Origin: Sabethes cyaneus
Lineage: Eukaryota; Arthropoda; Insecta; Diptera; Culicidae
Assembly (NCBI RefSeq): GCF_943734655.1
Contig: NC_071353.1
Span: 141,831,907 to 141,895,906, forward strand
Direction: 5' to 3'
Length of the DNA stretch: 64,000 nucleotides
In this document: one piece after another, positions 57,461-64,000 of the stretch
Layout: the number at the start of each line of letters is the position of its first letter
Numbering within the stretch: the first letter of the stretch is position 1
Program-made: the position numbers and the translations under genes
Notes under the pieces: model-generated
Seen by the model: the letters and a program-made list of their open reading frames with translations, nothing else
The model's database searches: none
Told to the model about the DNA's origin: nothing

Positions 57461-60400
57461 ATGATTTTTTCTATCGCCTGTTTCTCAGAGATGGCTGAAC
57501 CGAATGGTTCGCTATTACTTTTGTTTGAAAGGTGTTATTGTCTAGTAGATCACTATTGAGTTGTTTCGTGATACGACGTTTCGTTTAAAAGTTATAAGCA
57601 AAAATGTGAAAAATACGTGACACGGGTTTCTTTGGAACTACATGACAGATTTCACCGATCTTAGTATCAAATGAAAGCCCTTATTAAAGCTAAATTGTTC
57701 AGGAATTTTTAATTGAAAACAAACAAGTAGTTTAAAAGTTATGCTTAAAAAACCTGTTTTGACAAGGTAATAATTATCGCCTGTTTCTTAGAGATGGCCA
57801 AACCGATTTATGCGCTATTAGTCTCATTTGAAAGATAATATATCCTAATAGATCACTATTGAATGGTTTTTTGATTGGACGTTTAATTTGAAAGTTATGA
57901 GCAACCGTATACACCACACCAAAATTAACAATAATTTATAATGATTTTAACCAAGATAATTTACCTAATTTGAATTATTTTAATATCAAACGAGAGGTTT
58001 TGACACTACGAATATATATGCAAAATTGCATAAGAATTGGTTTTACCGGTTAAAAGATATTACCCCTCGAACACTCGCGCCAACTTTTGTAACACAGTTA
58101 CTCGCGCGCCCAATAGCCTCAAACCAAAGAAAACGTGCGTACTAGAGTTTTGACTGGGAACACTTGGTTTTAGGTTTATCAAACCTTTAGAAGAGTTTCT
58201 TGAAATTGAAAGCTCTATCGTCTGGTGGAATTTGAATTTTGATTAATCCCCCTAAAAGGGAAATAAAAAAATTATTTTTCTTCAGTGTCAATATAACACA
58301 TTGATATGTTCTGCAAAGTTATAGAGCATATTATTACAAGAAATTTTGCTAAAGACAGTAACCTTCTATCTCTGCAGCGAAGATAGAAATATCTTATTTA
58401 TTGTATATGAATTTGTAAAATCAGTTTTTCTAGCTTTGCTCTTTTTGTAATTGTTGTATGACTTTTTCATGTACTACAAAATTGTACAAATAGTAAAAAT
58501 ACACAACTTTGCTGAAAATACTATACCTCTATGTTTGCTTGTTTAGGATCTGTGGAACTTTGATTATAAAAAATACCCTAATTTTGACTCCGCATTACTC
58601 GACTACCAGCAGACGGATACATTTTAAACATTTTACATTTGCTGATAGTTTTGCTGCATAAATTTTCCCAACAATTTAAATTATTAATGCATTGAATAAT
58701 TATGATATTTTGCTCACAATAAGTTTGTTGAAGAATATACGTTAGTTAAACAACGATTTGTAACTTTATAACAATATGGCGTTGAAAAACCTACACGTGT
58801 TACAACAGTGTGAGTTAATAAAAATTGATGAAAATTATTCAAGAAAACTCTATTGATGTGAGTCAAATAGAATGGCATTACAGGAAACTGTGCATAGTTC
58901 AAAAACCTATAAACTAGACCTTTACTAGACAACGTATATGCTAAAGGATAAGATTTCCACTTACAACTTACTTTTATTTGCACTTACTCAGATTAATAAC
59001 AACTTACTTATCCTTACTCGGCAATTTCATGAACAAAGGATCTATCAAAATTTAAAAGTGTTCCTATTTTGTTAAAATTTTGTAAACTTTTTCAATTTTC
59101 AAAAATTTTATGTAAATCAACGTACTACGCAACGGTAACCAATAGATGAATTAAGTTCCGAAGACGTGTCGATTTCTATCTCAAATAGCAAGTAAGACCG
59201 TATAACAAAGGTTCCTTTCACCACTAGGTGGATTAAATCGGTTTTTCTTTTTTTGTCTGTCCCACTTTTAAGTCATTTGTTCCATATTTCTACTTTTATA
59301 TCCCGATTAACCTCTTTTTTCGATATTCCTCCATTTCTCTATATGTTTTTCTCTCTTGCGTTATTCTTATTTTCCAGTTTGGTTTCTCTTGTTCTCTGTT
59401 CTGTATTCCATTTCTTGTCTCTTTTCCCGCTTTTCTCAGTCGTTTTATTCCTTCCTGCTTTTTCCTTTTTCTCTGACCCTTTTCTTTTCCTCTACAGTTC
59501 CGATTTTCGTGCTTTTCTTCAGTCCTGAATTCCTTTTTTTTCTTCGATTCCAGTCCCGTTTTCCTTCTTTCTATTTTGTTTTTGACACTTTCAACCCCCT
59601 TTCGACTTTTTTCTCCTTTTTTTTCGCTCCCAATTTTCGTCTAATTTTCTTGGTCGCTTTTTAACTCTTTTTCAATCCCGTTTTTCGTTCGTTCTTCGTT
59701 CGTTCTCTTATTACGTCATGCTTTCCCTTCTTTTCTTCACGTTCTGTTTTGCTTTTCCGTTTTATCCCTTTTGTCTTCTGTTTACAATCCCCCCTCCTCT
59801 TTTATTTTATTTGCTGTCTTATTTTCTCTTTTTCTCCTTTCTATTCCTTCCGTTTCCTTCTTCACCCTTTTATTGCATTTTTTCACTTTTTCTGTCCAGT
59901 TTTTCCTGTTTTTCTTTCTCGTTTCTTTATTTCCTTTAGAATTCTTTCCTCTTTTCTCTTATTTTTCTTCTTTTCTCTGCGGATATTCAACTGTTTCTGT
60001 CCAGTTTGTTTTGAGTTCCTTGTTTTTTGCCTCGTTTTTCCTCCATTTCTCTCCGTTTGCTTCTTTTTCGATTTTTTATCGTTTTATGTTCTGTTTTCTC
60101 TCCCATTCTGTCACGGTTTTTCGTTCGTTTTTTTCATGACAGTTTTCATTCTTTTCTCTTTCTCACGTTTTTCTTCCTTTTCTAACCCGTTTGTTCAGTT
60201 TTTGTCGCGTTTTCTTTTGTTCTTCTTTTTTTTCTCCTTCTGTATCATTTTTCCTCTTTACGTAACTGACTTCTGGACTTCTGGATTACAGAAATTACTT
60301 TGTTTTATATAGAAGGTGGGGTAAGTGTCAAAATTCGGACTCGTAAGCTATACGACCGGGTGCTGACGCAACGCCATGAAAGTGTTTTGCTCGTAAGCGA

Positions 60401-62476
60401 TGCAAAAGCCGATTACAACCCAATCCCTGAAATCAAATCCTACAGAGCTTTTTCCTAGCAAATTCAAAACTGTTTTCGCAGATAAAATAGGGTTGCCAAG
60501 TGGCCGGTTTTTGGCCGGCCCGGCCGGTTTTTCACCAGCAAAGCCGGTGGCCGGTCAATCCTGCAAAAAAGCCGGTTTTCCGACATAGGAAGCCGGATTG
60601 GTACTTTTTTCCTGATTTGGTAAATTTTCTGATAAATTTATTAGCAATCCTGAGCAGTGGATCATTGAAGATAGCCAGTTTTGCAGTGACAATACTTTGC
60701 TTCTGGCGGTAATATACATTAAATTGTCCATCAGCACCAGAAGCAACTAGTTGTCTTCTAGTATCTTCAATAATCCATGCAATGTTCGTTGTGGTTTCGA
60801 TTCCACGACTACCGCATAATTACCGCACATGCACATTACACATTCCAGGCAAATCCTCTAGTAATATGCTGCCACAACCCCCGCAATTTTTGAAGGCAGG
60901 ACCGACCGGCCGGTTTTTGAAATTTTCGGACTTGGCAACCCTAAGATAAAATCATGCTTTAGCAAGGGATCTGTTCATGTGTGGCGAGAAAACGAGCTTT
61001 TTTGAGACGGATGAGACTATGACTTGGGGAGTATACAAAGCGGAGCTCCGCAGCAAACGAATTTTACCCTTCATTAAGTCCCATGATGGTCCAGCTGTGT
61101 CTTGCTCAGATCTAGCCAGCTGCCGTTACAGCAAGGACAACGGTACAACGTGATAAACGGAAATCTTACAGATGTTGTAAAAATCTTTTGAAAAACATCG
61201 TCTGTATAATTCATTCTCGATTGAAGTTTTGTATTATTCAAAGCCGATTGGTATTCTTAATTACTCAGTTTTTGAAAAAAGTTTTAATTTTTCAACCATC
61301 TATTTGAGCATATTCTAAACTATAGTAAGAAAATATTTATTGGCTGAAATTCATTTACAGGATCATTCGTGACAACAAAGGAGATCCGGACGAGTTCGAT
61401 ATTAACTGCGTAGATCCTCTCCATCGCTCTGCCCTCATAGCAGCAATCGAAAATGAAAACATCGATCTTATACGACTTCTCCTCACGGAAGGTATTCGTG
61501 TTGAGGTAAGATTTTTTTTTTGTTAAATTAAACCCAAACAAATGGTAATTTTTGACAATTCATTTGCTAAATTACAGGACGCCCTGCTTCATGCCATCAG
61601 TGAAGAGTACGTCGAAGCGGTCGAAACGTTGCTCCTCTGGGAAGAGGATAATCATATTCCCGGTCAACCTTACGTAAGTTTCTTTCACTTCAAAAAGCAC
61701 CGATTGTTTTAGACACACAAAAATCGCCCACTACTTACAGAGCTGGGAAGCTGTAGACCGTTCATCATCTTCGTTCACGGCGGATATTACACCGTTAATA
61801 TTGGCAGCCCACAAAAACAACTACGAAATCCTGAAAATTTTGCTAGATCGAGGAGCAACACTACCTATGCCACATGATGTCCGGTAGGTATGAGCATATT
61901 TCCATAACTCGTCAAGAATCCATCCCAGCTGTGACGCTCTCTGAAACTGCAAATGAGGCACGTAGATTGATTTATATAATTATCCGTTTCCAGCTCCCTC
62001 TTACAGATGTATATTTATTGATTGTACGTGCTAACTCATACAGATCAGTTGTCACATTTTAGTACCTATCGGAAGACATGCCGGAAGTACCGTTTAAGTC
62101 GCTTTAAATGCCAGATCACGACTTTGCGGCTGGCTGTGAGATTCGCTTTCCACCCCACACCCTCTTCCGACTGTGACAAGCACATATCATTACCAGTGCC
62201 AAACCTATTCCTGTCATATTGTGTCGGGGTAAAGTAAACTAAACTACGATTATCGTGTTTGCATGTTTTTGCAGCTGCGGATGCGACGAGTGTGTGACGT
62301 CCAGCGAGCAGGACTCCCTACGACACTCCCAGTCGCGCATCAATGCCTACCGGGCGCTGTCGTCCAGTTCGCTGATAGCGCTCAGCTCCAAGGATCCGAT
62401 ATCGACCGCCTTCCATCTGTCGTGGGAGCTGAAAAGGCTCAGCCGAACCGAGTCGGAGTTCCGAGCGGAGTATACG
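55200..62476 (+). CDS. trp: TRP channel N terminus (5 exons, runs off window)
   Basis: Exons 55200-55417, 61361-61505, 61578-61673, 61741-61883 and 62275-62476 join in phase to 804 nt (268 residues) with GT/AG borders throughout. Residues 1-56 are a hydrophilic, variable leader. From TEKKFLLSAERGD, ankyrin-type repeats follow (INCVDPLHRSALIAAIENEN; DALLHAISEEYVEAVETLL; DITPLILAAHKNNYEILKIL). From residue 200, CGCDECV, SLRHSQSRINAYRAL and AFHLSWELKRL match the TRP_2 linker of TRPC channels. The membrane segments and pore lie beyond the window. These proteins are calcium-permeable channels opened downstream of phospholipase C; the insect TRP serves phototransduction. HAISEEYVEAVE and MPHDVRCGCDECVTS resemble TRP more than TRPL or TRP-gamma as I recall them, so trp is the best call but a paralogue is possible. 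Intron 1 (5.9 kb) is full of repeats. Confidence 0.85.
55418..55574 (+). other. trp: Start of trp intron 1
   Basis: No feature beyond the GTAAGT donor at 55418. Confidence 0.5.
55575..55752. repeat. Imperfect inverted repeat, possible MITE
   Basis: TTTGCGTTTACG and GCAAATTTGACAG at the left face CTGTCAAATTTACG and GCGCAAACACAAACC at the right. About 175 bp, non-coding, diverged. Confidence 0.45.
55755..56395 (-). pseudogene. mariner-like transposase remnant in trp intron 1
   Basis: From ATG at 56330-56328 the minus strand reads KTVKQLRLMFCSYCQLHPEA, RRCCAILK and EIEATRQTAKK in shifting frames, then FSAKRDVVVIKDDETYLTID, which carries the first catalytic Asp region of mariner-type transposases. 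The second and third catalytic parts are missing. It belongs to a different mariner subgroup from the copies in the other gene. Confidence 0.7.
56396..57301 (+). repeat. TTGAAATTGGAC-type satellite and CT-rich tract
   Basis: 56440-56810 is built from degenerate words such as ACTTGAAATT and GGACTTGAAATT, the same family as the tract at 1-290 in the opposite orientation. 56820-57300 is nearly pure C/T with TTTTCC-like words. The long open frames in the CT tract are Phe/Ser/Leu-only artefacts. Confidence 0.7.
57302..59215 (+). mobile_element. Unclassified repeat bounded by TATAACAAAGGTT
   Basis: TATAACAAAGGTT occurs at the left end (57309) and at the right end (59202), with GGTCGAAAAACACGAAATTG and CCGAGGCCCGGAGGGCC just inside. 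It divides two CT-rich tracts, so it may be a 1.9-kb insertion in one. Repeated phrases such as GCCTGTTTCTYAGAGATGGC (57476, 57779) suggest inner duplication. No coding sequence. Confidence 0.5.
57414..57450 (+). repeat. (TG)n microsatellite
   Basis: An uninterrupted TG dinucleotide run, followed by TATGTATGTA. Confidence 0.95.
59216..60340 (+). repeat. CT-rich tract with shared tail (copy 2)
   Basis: About 1 kb of T/C-rich DNA, followed by GATTACAGAAATTACTTTG and AGAAGGTGGGGTAAG. The same tail follows the CT tract at 1551-1735. The long open frames here are low-complexity artefacts. Confidence 0.65.
60488..60943. mobile_element. hAT-like MITE, complete, 8-bp target duplication
   Basis: Ends TAGGGTTGCCAAGT and ACTTGGCAACCCTA, flanked by AGATAAAA at 60480-60487 and 60944-60951. 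TAGGG-type ends with an 8-bp duplication are the hallmark of hAT transposons. The interior has GGCCGGTTTTTGGCCGGCC repeats. 456 bp, no transposase. A truncated copy is at 18489. Confidence 0.9.
60960..61165 (+). pseudogene. mariner-like transposase fragment
   Basis: Plus-strand frame with CGEKTSFFETDETMTWGVYK, RSKRILPFIKSHDGPAV and SDLASCRYSKD. The PFIKSHDGP..DLASC order is the second catalytic region of mariner-type transposases. No other part is present. It lies just before trp exon 2. Confidence 0.7.
61361..61505 (+). CDS. trp: trp coding exon 2
   Basis: Acceptor TTCATTTACAG, donor GTAAGA. Encodes IIRDNKGDPDEFDINCVDPL and the ankyrin helix pair HRSALIAAIENENIDLIRLL. Confidence 0.9.
61578..61673 (+). 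CDS. trp: trp coding exon 3
   Basis: A 96-nt phase-0 exon between ATTACAG and GTAAGT. Encodes DALLHAISEEYVEAVETLLL and WEEDNHIPGQPY. Confidence 0.92.
61741..61883 (+). CDS. trp: trp coding exon 4
   Basis: Between TACTTACAG and GTAGGT. Encodes SWEAVDRSSSSFTADITPLI, an ankyrin repeat, and LLDRGATLPMPHDV, ending in a split Arg codon. Confidence 0.92.
62275..62476 (+). CDS. trp: trp coding exon 5
   Basis: Between TTTTTGCAG and GTAAAC. Encodes the TRP_2 linker: CGCDECVTSSEQDSLRHSQS, RINAYRALSSSSLIALSSKD and FHLSWELKRLSRTESEF. Ends on a codon boundary; the next exon was not found before 64000. Confidence 0.9.
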
Positions 62477-63269
62477 GTAAACTAGTATTTTTCGTTTTTT
62501 CCCCATTTGCGTTCGTATCATGTCGATTAGAATTTGTTTTATTGGTTCTAGTTTATATTGAAAATGATTCGATTATTAATACTATATTATTATACATATT
62601 ATTGTATCCATTCTATAGAATTCATAGTTCTTCGATTACTATTTATCATTAACGAGCTGGAAGCGCTTGTTACCTTAAAAAAGTAGAGAACAGGCAGTAT
62701 GTCGTTCGCTGGCTACGTAACCGGCAAGGATTCTGAACGAAATCCAGAAATAAACGCAAATCCATGAGCTTCTTAGAGCAATTTATACTATCAAGGGGTG
62801 TCCCAAATTAAGCGACTACCGCAAAATTAGTAATGCTGTAGATTGTAGATCTTTTATAAAGTCTGGTGCTTAGGATAGTTTCCCTATTGCTGAAAGGCCG
62901 GCGATGCCAAAATCCATTTTCTCAGCACCAATATGCCGAAGGATATCGGTCAAACACATTACTGAAGTGTATCGGCTAAGATCATGTGATGGAAACTATA
63001 AAATATTTTGTCTTGGTCATAGAAAGTCGTTCTTGGTCGTGGACTAACCTTCAACTTTCACCCAGAATAGACTGACCTACGTTCAGTTGGGAACCGATAT
63101 TTCTCAGTTGACATTTGACCAGCGACTCTTTTTCCACTAGCTTCCGAACTCCTCCGGTGTTTCTTCGTCCGCAGTAGTCATTTTCTTCCACAAGCATGAT
63201 CTCGATGGAGATCTTCCGACGATATTTTTCTATACGCATTGGTGACTCTCACAGCCATAAGCTTCGCGT
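62477..63269. other. trp intron 5 DNA, nothing certain
   Basis: AT-rich. A mariner-like terminus GGGGTGTCCCAAATTAAGC occurs at 62796. 63040-63240 has an Arg/Glu-rich minus-strand frame with no family resemblance. Confidence 0.35.
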
Positions 63270-64000
63270 TTCATACTATTCAGCTTCGCGCGATTCCGCT
63301 TGAATCGTAGTGCTGCGTCACCAGCATTTCTACCTCCTCCAATGACTCACCTGTCACCAATAGCACGCTGGCATTCGCAAAACAGACGGTCATTACGCCT
63401 CTGGCCAGTTTTAAAGATTGTACCCCGTTGTACCCATCCCGTTTCAAAGCATTGGGCCGAGGATGGAGCCCCACGGAACTTTCAACGTAATGTTTATCGT
63501 CTTACGCCTTTTGGCAGTCTCCTAAACAAGCGCCCGACTGCTCAGAATTCCGCATAGAAAACCTGGGCCCTGCACTCTATGCAGCAACTCAGCGATGACC
63601 TCCCAACTGGCACTGTTAAAGGTGTTTTTACGTCGATCTTTACAAAAGCACCAAAACAATTATCGCTTCGCTTCTGTCTAAACGACTTCTCGGCTCACTC
63701 AACCACTGTCCGAATTGCATTTATCATGGACTGCCCTTTTCGGAACGATAACTGCATTGCATTGTTTGACGCCGTGTTCACCTTCCGTGTGCTTCATAAA
63801 TCTGTTCACGATTATCCCGTTCACGATTATTATCCTCTCGAGGAGTATTCCGCATGTATCCAGCAGAAATATCTGTCCGTCTGTAACGTTAGATTCCCCG
63901 CAGGCTTTTCTGACTTCGGCTACAGCACTAGTGCATCTTCTGGATCTTCTATCTGTCTGGGAAGTTACCAACTTCTAGGTATCTTCTAGCCATTTGCAGC
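63270..64000 (-). pseudogene. R1/LOA-type LINE RT fragment
   Basis: On the minus strand, entering from the right edge: AIRTVV and CFGAFVKIDVK in shifting frames, SASWEVIAELLHRVQ-like coding near 63620, GSILGPML near 63450, and LARGVMTVCFANASVLLVTG with ESLEEVEMLV. The catalytic FADD is replaced by FANA. These are the RT blocks of R1/LOA-like LINEs. Stops and frameshifts make it inactive, and the start of the element lies beyond the window. Confidence 0.75.

Noticed and set aside
59718..60312. Overlapping Phe/Ser/Leu-rich open frames of up to 187 codons
   Set aside because: All three plus frames stay open because the tract lacks A and G. Not a membrane protein gene.

Overview
The window looks like a piece of a repeat-rich insect genome, most likely a mosquito or a close dipteran. 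This is an inference: an insect photoreceptor-type TRP channel gene sits among RTE, Jockey, I/R1-type, Ty3/gypsy, BEL/Pao, mariner, hAT-, piggyBac- and Harbinger-like remnants and tRNA-derived SINEs, with introns of several kilobases. There is no operon structure, CRISPR array, rRNA or genuine tRNA gene.

Two host genes are well supported. (1) A minus-strand gene covers 46959-20555. I rebuilt it as eight coding exons whose splice phases all agree, 2364 nt in total and 787 residues. It encodes a Ser/Gln-rich protein with several poly-Gln runs and coiled coils that continue across exon junctions. I could not name it. Its two large introns (about 11.5 kb and 10.3 kb) hold most of the mobile elements. 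(2) A plus-strand gene starts at 55200 and runs off the right edge. Its first five coding exons (55200-62476, 268 residues) encode the ankyrin-repeat N terminus and the TRP_2 linker of a TRPC/trp-type calcium channel. The two genes are divergent, with starts about 8.2 kb apart.

Layout. 1-8.5 kb: degenerate satellite-like DNA, a palindromic MITE, an old 0.6-kb tandem duplication and an element carrying ten copies of a 143-bp minisatellite. 8.5-19 kb: a nest of retroelement fragments (gypsy with a SINE in it, RTE, two Jockey-type LINEs, I-type LINE pieces) invaded by Harbinger-like, piggyBac-like, TA-flanked and hAT-like non-autonomous elements. 20.5-47 kb: the large coiled-coil gene with its repeat-filled introns. 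47-55 kb: flanking DNA, a TIR element and two LINE groups. 55-62.5 kb: trp, with intron 1 containing mariner remnants, CT-rich tracts, a long unclassified repeat and a complete hAT MITE. 63.3-64 kb: an R1-type LINE fragment.

Every autonomous element seen is broken by stops, frameshifts, deletions or changed catalytic residues. The least damaged is the I-type LINE at 28.6-30.5 kb, which keeps its RT and RNase H catalytic motifs and is flanked by a 12-bp target-site duplication inside an older mariner gene. I see no clear new multi-gene system. The most original observations are the unnamed coiled-coil gene, its possible overlapping uORF and alternative first exon, and several tiny perfect palindromes whose target duplications can be read directly, one of them against an empty site elsewhere in the same window.
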